From contig NZ_AP022616.1 in NCBI RefSeq assembly GCF_010731115.1, positions 3,658,001 to 3,722,000 on the forward strand: 64,000 nucleotides of DNA, read 5' to 3'. Shown here in pieces: positions 36,516-47,251 of this stretch. A program made the translations under genes and the position numbers. The DNA comes from Mycolicibacterium phocaicum (lineage in GTDB: Bacteria; Actinomycetota; Actinomycetes; Mycobacteriales; Mycobacteriaceae). How positions within the stretch are numbered: position 1 is the stretch's first letter; each line of letters opens with the position of its first letter. The notes under the pieces were generated by a model. That model did not search any database and was not told the DNA's origin. It saw only the letters and a program-made list of their open reading frames with translations.

Positions 36516-36812
36516 CTAGATCAGGGTCGCTGACGTGGCCACGTCGGTGGCCTCATACATGGCGCCCGCCTCGACGTACGCGGCGCCGGCGCGCGCCAGC
36601 TCTTCCTGCGCGAAGGCGTTGATGCCCATGACCTCGACGCCCTCGACGGCGAAGGCCATGGCGGCCTGCATCGACACCTCATCCGCACCGGCCGGAACCA
36701 GAGTGCTGGCCTCCGTCATGGTGGCAGTACCGGTCGCAACTCCACGGGCTCCGTTGGCGACAACCTGGGTGCCGACGCCAATTGCGCCCTCTTCGTGCTG
36801 CAAAGGCTGCAT
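36516..36812 (-). CDS. PE35: PE35
   Basis: A 98-residue PE protein with no PGRS extension, partner of PPE68. The two-helix PE domain has the expected length, and the C-terminal secretion motif YxxxD is present (MYEATD). The ATG at 36812 is chosen over the 18-residue longer frame because TAAGGAG stands 7 nt upstream; another ATG in between is out of frame. It heads the PE35-PPE68-esxB-esxA block after a 172-bp gap. Confidence 0.93.
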   Translation of the reverse strand: MQPLQHEEGAIGVGTQVVANGARGVATGTATMTEASTLVPAGADEVSMQAAMAFAVEGVEVMGINAFAQEELARAGAAYVEAGAMYEATDVATSATLI

Positions 36813-36984
36813 TTCATTTCTCCTTACCAAATTCAAGATCGCGGTATGGAATTGTGCGAACGGCACAGAAACGAATTGAAGATCCCCACGGAACCCCCGT
36901 TTCCCCTTTGCCGATCAGCGGGCGTTTAGCGTTGCTGAACGTCTGAAACAGATACTACCGAGGGTTTTGGGGGGTCACCTACAC
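36813..36984 (-). promoter_or_regulatory. Likely internal promoter region for PE35-PPE68-esxB-esxA
   Basis: The longest gap within the conserved ESX-1 core (172 bp), between eccCb1 and PE35, while neighbouring secretion-machine genes overlap or nearly touch. It is less GC-rich than its surroundings. On the minus strand it contains -10-like TAGTAT (36954-36949) and TAAACG further down, but no convincing paired -35 box. A separate promoter for the substrate block is an inference from spacing. Confidence 0.35.
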
Positions 36985-38730
36985 TTATTCCGCGGGAGGA
37001 TCAACGTAGGCCGCCTGGATGACCTCCTTACCGTCCGGTGAGACCAAAAGTGCCTGGCCAGGGGGCCTACGGCGCAGTTTGAACTCACTCGACGGGAACT
37101 CCGATTTCTCGCCCGACAGGAACATCGTCGGCGTTCCGGCGCCATACGCCGTACCGACGAACTTGTCCATCGTGGAACGGTGCGCCTGGCTCATCTGACA
37201 CGTCACGATGATGTGCAGCCCGATGTCCGCGGCGGCCGGCAATAGCGGTGCCAACGGCGCCATCGGCGACCCCATACCGCTCGCCGCGACGATCATGTGC
37301 CAGTCGTCGACCAGCAGCACCACGTCCGGACCGCTCCACCAGGAGCGGGTGCGCAACTGCGACGTCGTGAGGTCCGGCGGTGGCAACCGCTTCTTCAGGT
37401 TGACCGCCAGCGCCTTGATGGACTCCTCCAACGCGGCGATGTTGCGGTTGATCGCACCCGCCGCGAGCAGATGCGTCTCCGGCACCGCGTCGAGCAGGCC
37501 CGAGCGGAAGTCGGCCAACATGAACCGCACCTGATCGGGGCTGTTGCGCTTGCAGATCGCCTCCGCCACCGCATGCGCGATGGTGGTCTTGCCCGACTTC
37601 GGCGCACCGAAGATGAGCTGATGCGGCGTGTTGTACATGTGGTTGTACGCCACCGAGAGGTCGGATTCGCGCACGCCCACCGGCACCGTCCAGCGGGTCC
37701 GGTAGTCGTTCTCCGGTCCGGGCGGGTTCGGGTCGAGTTCGTTCAGGTAGATCCGCTCGGGCAGCACGCGAACCCGCGGAGCCATATCCGTGTGCAGCGA
37801 CGCGATGTGGTCGACAGCCGCGGTGATGGCCGGCACGAGGTCGTCGGCGCTGTGCACCCCGTCCATCCGGGGCACGCCGATCATCAGGTGGTGCTTCTCC
37901 ATCGACACCGCGCGGCCGGGGCGATTCGGCGGGATGTCCCGGGTGATGCGGTCGATCTGCGTCTCGTTGACGTCACCGAGCCGGAACTCGACCTTGGTGC
38001 CCAGGTAGTCACGGACACGGGATTTCAGTTCCGTCCAGCGCGGCGTCGAGATGATGATGTGCACTCCGAACGCCAGGCCCTGACCGGCAAGGTCCTGCAC
38101 CACCGGCTCCAGGTCCGGGAACTCACCGATGAATGCCGGCCAGCCGTCGATGATCAGGTAGACGTCACCGAACGGATCCTGCGACGCCGGATGATTCGGA
38201 TCTTCACGCAACTGCCGGTAACTGGCGATCGACCCGATACGAAGCTCTTTGAAGGTCAACTCCCGTTGCCGTAGAACGGCTTTCATTTCCGCGACGACGC
38301 GCTGCACCCGGTCCGGTTCGGAACGGGTGGCGACGCCGCCGACGTGCGGCAGGTCCTCGAGATACATCAGGCCACCACCGCCGAGGTCGACGCAGTAGAA
38401 CTGCACCTGCCTGGGGGAGTGGGTCGCGGCCGCCGACAGCACCAGCGTCTGCAGGAAGGTCGACTTCCCGGTCTGCGGCGCACCGCCGACCGCGATGTTG
38501 CCACCGGCCGCCGACGTGTCGATACCCCACACTTCCTGCTTGTGGCGACGCGGCTCATCCATGATGCCCAGGCCGAACCGCAACGGGGCACGCTGGTCAC
38601 GCTCCACCAGTTCATTGACCGGCAGTGGATCCAGCAGCGGCGGCAGCCACATCTTGTACGCCCGGCTCTCACCGGTCGTCAGCTGGTTCAGCACCACTTC
38701 ACGCAGCGCGCGCTGCTCGGTATTCGTCAT
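36985..38730 (-). CDS. eccCb1: ESX-1 FtsK/SpoIIIE-type ATPase, second subunit
   Basis: EccCb1, the cytosolic subunit carrying ATPase domains 2 and 3 of the split EccC motor; in M. tuberculosis it binds the C-terminus of EsxB. It is 581 residues (M. tuberculosis 591). Walker A motifs are GAPQTGKST (about residue 82) and GAPKSGKTT (about 375), with Walker-B-like VYLIIDGW and VVLLVDDW. It overlaps the eccCa1 stop by 4 nt. The split into two genes is specific to ESX-1. Confidence 0.97.
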   Translation of the reverse strand: MTNTEQRALREVVLNQLTTGESRAYKMWLPPLLDPLPVNELVERDQRAPLRFGLGIMDEPRRHKQEVWGIDTSAAGGNIAVGGAPQTGKSTFLQTLVLSAAATHSPRQVQFYCVDLGGGGLMYLEDLPHVGGVATRSEPDRVQRVVAEMKAVLRQRELTFKELRIGSIASYRQLREDPNHPASQDPFGDVYLIIDGWPAFIGEFPDLEPVVQDLAGQGLAFGVHIIISTPRWTELKSRVRDYLGTKVEFRLGDVNETQIDRITRDIPPNRPGRAVSMEKHHLMIGVPRMDGVHSADDLVPAITAAVDHIASLHTDMAPRVRVLPERIYLNELDPNPPGPENDYRTRWTVPVGVRESDLSVAYNHMYNTPHQLIFGAPKSGKTTIAHAVAEAICKRNSPDQVRFMLADFRSGLLDAVPETHLLAAGAINRNIAALEESIKALAVNLKKRLPPPDLTTSQLRTRSWWSGPDVVLLVDDWHMIVAASGMGSPMAPLAPLLPAAADIGLHIIVTCQMSQAHRSTMDKFVGTAYGAGTPTMFLSGEKSEFPSSEFKLRRRPPGQALLVSPDGKEVIQAAYVDPPAE

Positions 38731-40964
38731 CGCCCGATCCCCGAATCTGCCATCGGCGCGGCGGTGAACGGCCGAATCCGGAAGTTGTTCTGCGCCACCA
38801 CTCGTGGCGCGTCGTCACCGTCGTCGTTCTCCGCTGCCGTCGGCACATAGGTGCCGCCTGTGTAGATGCTCTTGAACTTGACCGGATCCTCCATGCCGAC
38901 CCGGAGGAAGCCGACGCCGCTCTCCTTGTTGGTGATGTACTGCGCCTCCGGCGTACCGATCACGGCCTTGGATTCGGCGGAGCTGGTGGTACGCAACGCG
39001 ATTCGGTACGTCAGGTTGGGCTCCAGTTTGTCGATGCGGGCGCCACCGGTGTTGAGTGACTGCGTCGCCAGCAGCAGGTGCACGCGCAGCGACCGGCCCA
39101 CGCGGCAGATGCGGTCGAACAGTGCGATGAAGTCCGGGTGATTCTGCAGCAACTCCGCGAACTCGTCGACGACGACGAAAAGCGTTGGGAGCGGCGGCAG
39201 ATCGGCCCCGCGCTCGCGGTACTTCTCGTACTCGGCGACGCCCGACAGCGCACCGGCCGCGCCGACCTGCATACCGGCCTGACGCAGGATGTTCTGCCGC
39301 CGGTCCAGCTCACCGGTGAGCACCTCGCCCATGCGGCCGACGAGTTCGGCTTCCTCTTCCATGTTGGTGACGACGGCCGCCGTGTGCGGCAGCTTCTCCA
39401 TACCGAGGAACGTCGAACCACCCTTGAAGTCGGTAAGCAGCAGGTTGATCTGATCCGGATGGTGCGTCGCAACCAGCGAAAGGATCAGCGTGCGAAGGAA
39501 TTCCGATTTACCGGAACCCGTCGTACCGATCAGCATGCCGTGCGGACCGGCACCGAACTCGGCGCCTTCCTTGATGTCGAGATACATGATCTCGCCATTC
39601 TTGAGCTGGTGGCCGAACGGAATCCGCAACCGGTCCTGATCCGTATCCGAGTACATCCGCCAACGTCGCGGCGTGACCTCCTCGACGCTGCGCGCGCCGA
39701 CCAGGTGGTGCCACTCGCTCGACACCTTCTTCTGGACACGGGTGCCCTTGTCGATGATCGTGCCGGTGATGGACCATCCCGCAAGCTTGCGCGCCAACCG
39801 GCCCGCCGACGTCGGGGTCACCGAGTCGGTCACGGTGGTCACCTCACGCCAAGGCTGGGACGCCGTACGGTCCTCGCATGAGCCATCCGGATTCACCTTG
39901 ATGCGGTAGCCCGACCGGTGGTTGCCCTTCGTTATGACGGTGACGCCGGCCCGGCCGTCGACCGGGAAGCCGGCCTTGCCGCCGGTCAGGTCGACCACCA
40001 GCACATAGGGACCGGAAGGCGGCGCGTCGGCGCTGTGCGGACCACGCGCCGTCAGGTCGGCCAACCCGTCGGGCTTGGTGAATACCAGGCGCTTGGGTCC
40101 GGCGTCGTCGAACTCGGTCTGGCTCTGCACATGTGGCAGCCACTTGAGCCACGCCCAGTCGGGATCGTCGAGATCCTCCATCAACACCCGGATCTGCAGC
40201 AGGTCCGGCGGATGGAAGACCGCCAGGTGGCAGATCATGGCGGCGAGCAGACCCCGCGACCCTTCCGGATCACCACCGATCGCGATGGTCGGGTAGCTCT
40301 TGAGGATCACCAGCTTCGGGCAGTCGTGCACGAGACCGTGGGTGCGCAGGAACTTCGTCACCCACATGTGGCTGACCGGTTCCAGGTGAGCCTGGGGTGC
40401 GGCCATCGGGCCCGCCAGGTCCGACCCGATGTTCGGCTTGAGCAGCCGGTCGACCGCCGCCTGCGCGCCGATACCGATGCGGGCGCCCATGAAGAAATCG
40501 GCGTTGTTGCCGCTGACACTGCGGGACCACTGTCGTTGTGTCCCGACGATGGACAGCAGGTCCTCGGGATGCGGTGCGTGGTAACTGAAGAACGTGACCT
40601 GAGCGTCGGCAGACGATGTCACGCGCGTCCGCAGGCCGGCCAGGTACCGCAGATACTCCTTGCGATCCTCGTTGATCTCCGGCACCTTCTTGCCGCCGCC
40701 ACCGCCGCTGGCCATGTAGCCGACGGTGCCCATGATCATCATCAGCGGCATCATCAGCATGTACGGCGACAGCTGGCGGACGCCGGTGAAGATCATGATC
40801 GCGATCATTCCGAGCATGCCGCCACCCATGACATACGGCATCGCCTTCTGCATGCCGGACGCGGGGATTTCGATGCCCAGGTCGTCGGGCGGCGTCACGT
40901 TGATCTCGCCCGGCGTCAGACGCGGGCCGCGCTTCATCGACGGGGTGAATTTCTTGGTCGTCAT
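38727..40964 (-). CDS. eccCa1: ESX-1 FtsK/SpoIIIE-type ATPase, membrane subunit
   Basis: EccCa1, membrane-anchored motor subunit with two N-terminal transmembrane helices (about residues 40-85) and ATPase domain 1. It is 745 residues (M. tuberculosis 747). The Walker [15 protein letters not shown] lies near residue 480, followed by the Walker B-like [12 protein letters not shown]. The ATG at 40964 overlaps the eccB1 stop (ATGA), which decides between it and a longer frame. Its C-terminus joins EccCb1 to form the full three-domain motor. Confidence 0.97.
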   Translation of the reverse strand: MTTKKFTPSMKRGPRLTPGEINVTPPDDLGIEIPASGMQKAMPYVMGGGMLGMIAIMIFTGVRQLSPYMLMMPLMMIMGTVGYMASGGGGGKKVPEINEDRKEYLRYLAGLRTRVTSSADAQVTFFSYHAPHPEDLLSIVGTQRQWSRSVSGNNADFFMGARIGIGAQAAVDRLLKPNIGSDLAGPMAAPQAHLEPVSHMWVTKFLRTHGLVHDCPKLVILKSYPTIAIGGDPEGSRGLLAAMICHLAVFHPPDLLQIRVLMEDLDDPDWAWLKWLPHVQSQTEFDDAGPKRLVFTKPDGLADLTARGPHSADAPPSGPYVLVVDLTGGKAGFPVDGRAGVTVITKGNHRSGYRIKVNPDGSCEDRTASQPWREVTTVTDSVTPTSAGRLARKLAGWSITGTIIDKGTRVQKKVSSEWHHLVGARSVEEVTPRRWRMYSDTDQDRLRIPFGHQLKNGEIMYLDIKEGAEFGAGPHGMLIGTTGSGKSEFLRTLILSLVATHHPDQINLLLTDFKGGSTFLGMEKLPHTAAVVTNMEEEAELVGRMGEVLTGELDRRQNILRQAGMQVGAAGALSGVAEYEKYRERGADLPPLPTLFVVVDEFAELLQNHPDFIALFDRICRVGRSLRVHLLLATQSLNTGGARIDKLEPNLTYRIALRTTSSAESKAVIGTPEAQYITNKESGVGFLRVGMEDPVKFKSIYTGGTYVPTAAENDDGDDAPRVVAQNNFRIRPFTAAPMADSGIGR

Positions 40965-42436
40965 GACGCACCTCCCGGATGCGGCTGAGCCGCGGCCTCG
41001 TCGTTGCCGCCACCCACCCTCCGCGGTTTCGGATCCGCCGGCAGCGTGTCGTGTTCGAGCAACGCCGCCTCCTTCGACAGGACCGGGCCTTCCATCAGCA
41101 GGCCGACCACCTGCCACGGCGCCGTGGTGGCGCCGCTGAGGCCGAGGGCCTTGGCCGTGTCGTCATTGGCTATCCCGTACCGGACGCCCTGGGCGTCGAC
41201 GTAGTACCGGGCCTCGCCGTAGCGCGGGTCGGGCGACTGCAGCCGGATGTACTGCCCACCGTCGATGTAGACGGTGGCGTCGCCGCTGATCTGCTTGATG
41301 CCGTTGCCCATCGAGCTCGCCGGGATGGGCAGGTGCCGGCCGACGATCACGGTGGTCTTGGCACCCTGGTCACCGGCTTCGCGCTGCCACGACCAGCACA
41401 CCGTCGGATCGTCCTGCGGCAGCAACATCGTCATGGGCTTTGCAGGCAGCGGTGAGGTGTAGGTCTGCTCGGGGATCTTCGCGACGACACTGGATTCCAC
41501 CGACGGCGGCGAGATCAGGCCGTACGAGTTCGTGGCCCGCAGCGCAGCCGCCGTGGTGTCGTTGACCTTCGCGACGCCGTCCGGCAGCACGACGTACTGC
41601 TGCTTGCTGTTGTCGGTGATGGTCTGGAACACCGTGCCGTTCACCAGATTCGGCGGCAGGCCGACGGTGTTGGGCGCCCCCGCCGCCGGGATCGGGGCCA
41701 AGGCCCAGGGCCCGACGTTCGGCAGTGCGTTGAACAGGCCCGACGAGATGGGCGCCGACTTCGAGCCGACCGGGATTCCCACGGCGGAGGTCAAGGCACG
41801 ATCGGCCAGGTCGATCGCATGCCGACCGTCCTTGGTGATGAGCCAGGTCTTGTCCTGGTACTTGACCAGCACGCCCTGGTCCGGACGAATGGGGCCGACG
41901 CCGCCGCCCAGGACAACGGGTTCGACGAGCACCGATGTCTCGACGGTCGGGGTGACGCTCTCGGGCTTGGTGACGGTGTCGCATACCGACCACGTACCGG
42001 AGGTGCCGTTGACCGCCGTCGCGTAGGGCGCACCGGGAATGCCGATCGGTTGGCCCTTCGGCATCTTGGCCAGCTCGGCCGGCTTGACCACTTGCGGCTC
42101 GCCGGTGTGGCCGAGGACCAGCCGCGCCGAGGTGAGGTTGTACACCGGACGGATCTGCTGCGTCCCGGGCATGACGACGTACAGCTGGTTGGTGCTGCGG
42201 TCGACGAGCAGTGCATCCTCGCCCCGCTTGCCCTGAGGTTTGAAGTAGGCCAGCATCGCCGCACCGAGGCAGACGATGACCGCGACGACGATGCCCGCCG
42301 ACACCGACCGGCTGTAGAACTGCAGCGGGTCGTCGAACATGCGGGTGTCGCGCCGCACGATGGCGTGCTCGACCCGACGGAGCAGGAAGCGCCAGCCGCT
42401 GACCTGAACCTTGGTGGTGAGCCGGAAATCTGCCAT
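40961..42436 (-). CDS. eccB1: ESX-1 membrane/periplasmic subunit EccB
   Basis: EccB1, bitopic protein with a short cytosolic N-terminus ([22 protein letters not shown], strongly conserved in EccB), one membrane helix (about residues 45-66) and a large periplasmic domain with four R1-R4-type repeats (for example [21 protein letters not shown] [15 protein letters not shown]). It is 491 residues (M. tuberculosis 480). A Cys pair (VCDTVTK and TVCWSW) is expected to form a disulfide. It lies 3 nt after the eccA1 stop. Confidence 0.97.
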   Translation of the reverse strand: MADFRLTTKVQVSGWRFLLRRVEHAIVRRDTRMFDDPLQFYSRSVSAGIVVAVIVCLGAAMLAYFKPQGKRGEDALLVDRSTNQLYVVMPGTQQIRPVYNLTSARLVLGHTGEPQVVKPAELAKMPKGQPIGIPGAPYATAVNGTSGTWSVCDTVTKPESVTPTVETSVLVEPVVLGGGVGPIRPDQGVLVKYQDKTWLITKDGRHAIDLADRALTSAVGIPVGSKSAPISSGLFNALPNVGPWALAPIPAAGAPNTVGLPPNLVNGTVFQTITDNSKQQYVVLPDGVAKVNDTTAAALRATNSYGLISPPSVESSVVAKIPEQTYTSPLPAKPMTMLLPQDDPTVCWSWQREAGDQGAKTTVIVGRHLPIPASSMGNGIKQISGDATVYIDGGQYIRLQSPDPRYGEARYYVDAQGVRYGIANDDTAKALGLSGATTAPWQVVGLLMEGPVLSKEAALLEHDTLPADPKPRRVGGGNDEAAAQPHPGGAS

Positions 42437-42439
42437 CGG

Positions 42440-44161
42440 TTATTCGCCGATGTTCAGTCGCCGGTGCACCCCGCTGATCGCGGAAGCCATGTCGTCGCCC
42501 GTGATCTCGCCCAGCGCTTCGACGCTGAGGCTCTCGATGTCCATCGACCGGGCGAGTCGCATGTCGCGGGCCTGCTCGCCGGCTTCGACCAGCTGGCGCG
42601 CGTAGCGGCCGTTACCTGCGATGTCGATGGCCGGCTTGCCGTTGAGCTCATGCTGATACAGCGTCGTCGCCGCTTCCAGGACGTGTTTTGCCGCTTCGTC
42701 ATCGATCGCCGAATCGTTGCTCTTGGCAATGACTTTCGCGATCTCGACGATCTCTTCGGGCGAGTAGGACTCGAACTCGATGCGGGTGGCGAACCGGGAC
42801 CGGAGACCGTCGTTGGCTTCCAGCAGCCGGTCGATGTCCGAGCTGTAGCCGGCGATGATGACGACCAGTCGGTCGCGGTCGTTCTCCATGCGGGCCAGCA
42901 GGGTGTCGATGGCCTCCGAGCCGAAGGCGTCGCCGCCCTGCAGCCCGTCCTGGATCAGCGTGTAGGCCTCGTCGATGAACAGCACGCCGCCGAGGGCCCG
43001 GTCGATGACCTTCGACGTCTTCACGGCGGTGTGGCCGAGGTACTCACCGACGAAGTCCTTGCGGGACGTCTCGACCAGCTTGGGTTCGGCGATGACGCCG
43101 AGGCCGGCCAGGATGTTCGCGACCACCCGGGCGATGGTGGTCTTACCGGTTCCCGGCGGCCCGGTGAAGATCATGTGCTTGGACTGCTGCGCGACCTTCA
43201 TGCCGCGCGCGGCCCGGATTTTCGCCATTTGCGTTGCGGCGCGGTAGGTCTCGATCTGTTCTTTGACCTTGGCCAGGCCGATCTGCCGGTCGAGTTCGGC
43301 CTGCGCGTCGCTGAGCATCTTGTCGCGCGCCGAGGTGTCCGCCACGACGCTGTTCGGATCCCACTTGTCCGACCGGGCGGCGATCTTCTCCGGCGTGGTG
43401 GTCTGCAGCCGGTAGTTCGGATCACGAAGCGCCTCAGCGACTTTCGGTTCGGGGAAGTTGGCCTGCAGCCACTCCAGCAGGCGCCGGGCGCCCTCTTCGT
43501 TGCCCTGATCCCGGAAGGTCATGGCCAGGTACCAGGCGATCGGCCGGCCGCACGCCGTACCGGCCGGCGACTCGTTGGCCTCGGTCAGCTTGTCCTTGGC
43601 CTCGGTGAACAATCCGAGGTTGGCCGCAGCGACGCCGCGCGCCACGCCCGCCGCGCCGGCCAGGAAGGCGTCCGGCCAGCTCTCCGAACCGCGGAGCACC
43701 TCCATGACGTCGGTCCAGCGCTGGCCACCGGTGTAGATGACGGCCTTGACCCACGCCACCAGATGCTCCGAACCACCGACCGCCGCGCTCTCGACGGCCT
43801 CCAGCGCATCGGCGTAGTTGCCTTCGGCGGCCTCGTTGACGGCGAACGCCAGCGTGAGCGCCAGGGGCGAGTTCACCGGGTAGGTGATGTCGCCGAGCTC
43901 GCCGCCGATCCGCACGCGCGCGTTGACCTGAGCCAGCGACACCTCGGCCTGCCCGGCGAGCATGCCGAGGTTGCCGCGCGAGTACCAGGCGCGGAACAGC
44001 GTGGTCCGGTCGGCGTCACCGCACCGGATGCGCCCGATCCACGCGTCACACGCGGTGTCGTCGACCGAGGTGATCTCGGTGAACAGCTGCATCGAGCGCG
44101 CCGGTGCGGTGTCCAGCATGCCGACGGCGTTGTTGAACATGGCGGCGAGTTGGTCACTCAT
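42440..44161 (-). CDS. eccA1: ESX-1 AAA+ ATPase EccA
   Basis: EccA1, a cytosolic CbbX-type AAA+ ATPase thought to help release chaperones from PE/PPE and Esp substrates. At 573 residues it equals the M. tuberculosis protein. The N-terminal half is a TPR-like helical domain (about 1-270). The C-terminal AAA+ domain has Walker A GPPGTGKTTIARVV near residue 335, Walker B VLFIDEAY, and a sensor region RFATRIEF. It overlaps espH by 8 nt. Confidence 0.97.
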   Translation of the reverse strand: MSDQLAAMFNNAVGMLDTAPARSMQLFTEITSVDDTACDAWIGRIRCGDADRTTLFRAWYSRGNLGMLAGQAEVSLAQVNARVRIGGELGDITYPVNSPLALTLAFAVNEAAEGNYADALEAVESAAVGGSEHLVAWVKAVIYTGGQRWTDVMEVLRGSESWPDAFLAGAAGVARGVAAANLGLFTEAKDKLTEANESPAGTACGRPIAWYLAMTFRDQGNEEGARRLLEWLQANFPEPKVAEALRDPNYRLQTTTPEKIAARSDKWDPNSVVADTSARDKMLSDAQAELDRQIGLAKVKEQIETYRAATQMAKIRAARGMKVAQQSKHMIFTGPPGTGKTTIARVVANILAGLGVIAEPKLVETSRKDFVGEYLGHTAVKTSKVIDRALGGVLFIDEAYTLIQDGLQGGDAFGSEAIDTLLARMENDRDRLVVIIAGYSSDIDRLLEANDGLRSRFATRIEFESYSPEEIVEIAKVIAKSNDSAIDDEAAKHVLEAATTLYQHELNGKPAIDIAGNGRYARQLVEAGEQARDMRLARSMDIESLSVEALGEITGDDMASAISGVHRRLNIGE

Positions 44162-44672
44162 TGGCGTCTACTTCCCCTGAATATCTGGTGGCAAAGATGT
44201 GGGCGCGGGTCGCGGCGGCGTCTTCCGGCGACGGGAGGTCGAGACTGCGGGACAGGAAATCCTTGGCCTCGGCGCGGTCGTGGCCCAGGTCCCGGAGTCC
44301 CGAGTACATGACGTCGTACTGCGCCGACCTGCCATCCTGGCGGGCCAGGCCGGCGATCACGAGAACTTCCTCCGCCAGTTCGACTTCCGTCATGTTGGTG
44401 ACGCCCGGGGCGAGCCGGACCCGGTGGATCCGGCCGTCCATGAGGGCCGTGACCGTCACCGTCTGAGGCGGGTTCGTGACCGTGTACCCGAACTGGGGCG
44501 GTTCGTCATCGCGGTCCGGCACGTCGTCCTCGGCGCCCCCGGCATCGGAGGTGACCACATCGTCGTCGGCGTAGAGGTAGTCGAGAGCGCCGCCGAGGTC
44601 GTCGTCCGAGCCGTCGTCCGGATCATCGCCCGACGGCTCGTCATCGAACCCGTCATCATGGTGGGCCGCCAA
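44154..44672 (-). CDS. espH: ESX-1 accessory protein EspH
   Basis: A 172-residue EspH homologue (M. tuberculosis 183). It has an acidic, Asp-rich N-terminus followed by the conserved part FGYTVTNPPQTVTVTALMDGRIHRV and an ending AAATRAHIFATRYSGE like the M. tuberculosis protein. EspH has been described as a chaperone-like factor for EspE/EspF in M. marinum. The only plausible start is TTG at 44672, two bases after the espG1 stop; the first ATG (in ALMDG) would remove half the protein, and the frame upstream is only an espG1 shadow. Confidence 0.88.
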   Translation of the reverse strand: MAAHHDDGFDDEPSGDDPDDGSDDDLGGALDYLYADDDVVTSDAGGAEDDVPDRDDEPPQFGYTVTNPPQTVTVTALMDGRIHRVRLAPGVTNMTEVELAEEVLVIAGLARQDGRSAQYDVMYSGLRDLGHDRAEAKDFLSRSLDLPSPEDAAATRAHIFATRYSGEVDANE

Positions 44673-44674
44673 CG

Positions 44675-45535
44675 TCAGTCCTGGTAGTCGTCGCCGGCGG
44701 CGCCCGCAGCGGGCGTGTCGAACCAGGACCGCGACGGCAGGAACTCCAACAGCCCTTGCAGGGCGCGTTCCAGGTTCTCGTCGGTGCCGGCGAGGAAGCT
44801 GCCGTACAGCTCGCCGCTGACCTTCCGCGGCAGGGAGACGATGCGGCCCAGCCGGGAGTCGAGGACACCGGCAGCCACGTCGGCCTGGCTGTACGTGCCG
44901 CCGGCGTGCCGCTCGTTGGCGGTGAGCTCGACCCACGAATCGGGGTTGGCGATGAGTTCGGAGTAGGTCCGCGCCGAGCTCAGGCTGATGCCGAACTGGG
45001 TGAGCTGGTCGGGCGTGCGGGCGTCGGTGAGACGGCTGGTCGACGCGGTGAGGGGCTCGACGTTCGCGGGGTTGGCCGATCCGAGCACGGCATTGACCAT
45101 GCCGGCCAGGCCCACCTGCGGGGCGACCCGCTGCACGACCAGCATCTCGCCGTCGCGGGCCGCGACCACGTGCCGTTCGCCCTTGCGACAGACCACGAAC
45201 CGCAGCATCTTCCCGCCGACATCGCGGCGCCACCAACGGCCCTCGATCGTGCGGTCGGCGCGGCTGAGGGTGTCGACCATCGCGGCCACTTCCGGATGCG
45301 GGTTCCCGTAGATGTCGAGTACGCCCTGCGCCGACAGATCGCGGCGCACCTGCTCCCAGACGATGTCCCGCAGGTCCAGTTGCGGGATGTTGGGCCGGAT
45401 GCCGAGGCTCGTCGGAAAATCCATGAGACCGAGCTTGTCGGCGATGACCAGCATGCCGTCGATGGTGACCTCGACCGCGATGACGTCGTCGATGCCGCCC
45501 GAGGCGGTGCCGGCGGCGGTGTACGGGCCGGTCAC
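44675..45535 (-). CDS. espG1: ESX-1 PE/PPE chaperone EspG
   Basis: EspG1, the cytosolic chaperone that binds the hydrophobic tip of ESX-1 PPE proteins (here PPE68) and keeps the PE-PPE dimer soluble. It is 286 residues (M. tuberculosis 283). Conserved blocks: VEVTIDGMLVIADKLGLMDFP, GIRPNIPQLDLRDIVWEQV, EGRWWRRDVGG and GRIVSLPR. The GTG at 45535 (VTGPYTAAG) is preferred because it matches the start of other EspG1 proteins and has GGGGTGG a few bases upstream; a GTG at 45544 is possible. First gene of the minus-strand ESX-1 arm. Confidence 0.96.
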   Translation of the reverse strand: MTGPYTAAGTASGGIDDVIAVEVTIDGMLVIADKLGLMDFPTSLGIRPNIPQLDLRDIVWEQVRRDLSAQGVLDIYGNPHPEVAAMVDTLSRADRTIEGRWWRRDVGGKMLRFVVCRKGERHVVAARDGEMLVVQRVAPQVGLAGMVNAVLGSANPANVEPLTASTSRLTDARTPDQLTQFGISLSSARTYSELIANPDSWVELTANERHAGGTYSQADVAAGVLDSRLGRIVSLPRKVSGELYGSFLAGTDENLERALQGLLEFLPSRSWFDTPAAGAAGDDYQD

Positions 45536-46054
45536 GACAACCACCCCGACGACATAGCCGAACCAGACGACCCGGCATCACGCCCGGCGCATGTGTCCAC
45601 CCGCTGCATCTCGGCTCCACCCCCTGTTCCCGGCGCCAGGCGCCGGGCATCGCTGTCCTCCGTGACCATCTTGGTACGCCACCTGACGGACGGCAGGCCG
45701 ATGGCCAAACTCCTACGCGAGTCACGGCATCTGACCTGCGCGGGCGGCCCCACACCACCCCCACAGCGCTTCCCCACAACCCGCATCGAGCCTACCAGCG
45801 GGTCCGCCGCCGGATCCGCACCAATTCGCCGGCGCCGCCCGCCCCGTCGACACGGCCGCCGCATCGCGAAAAACGTTGGCGGACAAGCTGATCAGCGGTG
45901 CCACCGCAGTTGCACCCGAACCGCCCATCGAACGGGCGGCGACGCGATTGGGCCCGGCCATCCCGCCGTCGACGCCGGCGTGGTCGATACTGGGATGGCA
46001 TCCGCGTCTTGGCACCTGCGTCGAGCGAACTTCAGGAGAGAAAGCGCGTATTCG
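45536..46054. promoter_or_regulatory. 519-bp divergent intergenic region between espG1 and the MinD-like gene
   Basis: No convincing gene was found here. It must hold the promoter for the main ESX-1 minus arm and that of the plus-strand MinD-like gene. On the plus strand GATACT at 45986-45991 is a reasonable -10 box about 65 bp before the GTG. For espG1 no clear -10/-35 pair stands out by eye. In M. tuberculosis espE and espF would lie near here; no trace of either is seen. Confidence 0.4.
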
Positions 46055-47239
46055 GTGACTGACCACTTCGAACCGCAGCCGGGCCCCCCGGAAAGCGCTT
46101 TCGCCGGACATCCCGTCAACACGCCGCCGGCCTGGCCGCGCGTGAATCCGGCAGCGCACAACACCGGTATGCAGCACACGGAACCGCTGCAGCGCAGGAC
46201 CGGCTACCCACCACAGCCCGGCCCGGTCCAGCCCGGACCGCCACCACAGCAGCCGTGGCCCCACGGTCCCCAGGGTCAGTTCGTGCCGCCAGGGTCGTAC
46301 GCCGATGCCATCCGCCGCGACGACCTGCTCCGGACCCGCAAGCCCGAGCCCGGTCGCGGCTGGCGCAAGACGTTGTTCAAGGCGACGTTCGGGCTGGTCA
46401 ACCTGGGTCCGTCACCCGACGAGATCCAGGAGGCGCAGCAGATCAACCGGATCCGGTCGGCGCTGTCGGGCCATTACAAGGTCGGCGTGATGGGCAAGCG
46501 TGGCGTCGGCAAGACGACGGTGTCGGCCTCGATCGGGTCGCTGTTCGCCGAGCTCCGGCAGGAGGATCGGGTGGTGGCCGTCGATGCCGACACCGCGTTC
46601 GGCAAGCTCGGCAGCCGCGTCGACCCCAAGGCCCTGAGCTCGTACTGGGAGTTGGCTTCCGACCAGCACCTGGAGAGTTTCGCCGACATCCGCAACCGCG
46701 TCGGCAGCAACGCCGCCGGGCTGTTCGTGCTGGCCGGCGAGGCGAGCCCAGCCCGCCGGAGGGTGCTGGATCCCGCCGTCTACCGGGAGGCCGCGTCCCG
46801 GCTGGACCGCCATTTCACCATCTCGATCATCGACTGCAGTTCCACCATGGACAGCCCCGTCACGCAGGAGGTGCTGCGGGATCTGGACGCGCTCATCGTG
46901 GTGTCGTCACCGTGGGTCGACGGTGCCGGCGCCGCGGGGCAGACGCTCGACTGGCTGGCGGCACACGGCCTCAATGGCCTGCTGCAGCGAACCGTGGTGG
47001 TACTCAACGATTCCGACGGTCACGCCGACAAACGCACGCGTTCGGTGCTGGCCCAGCAGTTCGCTGGGCAGGGACAGGCCGTCGTCGAGGTGCCGTTCGA
47101 CGGGCACCTGCGGCCGGGCGGCGTCATCGCCGGCACGCGGGAGATGGCACCGGCGACGCGGCGCAAGTTCATCGAGATCGCCGCCGCGCTCGCGGCGAAC
47201 TTCCCGACCAGTGACGACCGGCATCGCGAGCGATCCTGA
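46055..47239 (+). CDS. MinD/ParA-like ATPase adjacent to ESX-1 (Rv3860 type)
   Basis: A 394-residue protein with a disordered Pro/Gln-rich N-terminus (about 1-90) and a MinD-type P-loop domain. It has the Walker A KRGVGKTTVSASIG near residue 150, AVDADTAF as the switch I-like segment, and SIIDCSS. The length and neighbourhood (ESX-1 locus, whiB6 side) match M. tuberculosis Rv3860 (390 residues), whose function is unknown. The GTG at 46055 is used, with CAGGAGAG 14 nt upstream (a long spacing); the much longer upstream frame has no support. Its architecture parallels EspI, so a role in polar placement or tuning of ESX-1 is possible. Confidence 0.85.
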   Translation: MTDHFEPQPGPPESAFAGHPVNTPPAWPRVNPAAHNTGMQHTEPLQRRTGYPPQPGPVQPGPPPQQPWPHGPQGQFVPPGSYADAIRRDDLLRTRKPEPGRGWRKTLFKATFGLVNLGPSPDEIQEAQQINRIRSALSGHYKVGVMGKRGVGKTTVSASIGSLFAELRQEDRVVAVDADTAFGKLGSRVDPKALSSYWELASDQHLESFADIRNRVGSNAAGLFVLAGEASPARRRVLDPAVYREAASRLDRHFTISIIDCSSTMDSPVTQEVLRDLDALIVVSSPWVDGAGAAGQTLDWLAAHGLNGLLQRTVVVLNDSDGHADKRTRSVLAQQFAGQGQAVVEVPFDGHLRPGGVIAGTREMAPATRRKFIEIAAALAANFPTSDDRHRERS

Positions 47240-47251
47240 CGCCTGGGGTGG

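Noticed and set aside
41819..44311. 830-residue plus-strand frame opposite eccB1 and eccA1
   Set aside because: Antisense shadow of two conserved ESX-1 genes; no recognisable domains.
44756..46054. Long upstream extension of the MinD-like gene frame
   Set aside because: Runs antisense through espG1 and has no homology-like features; the GTG at 46055 fits the family length.
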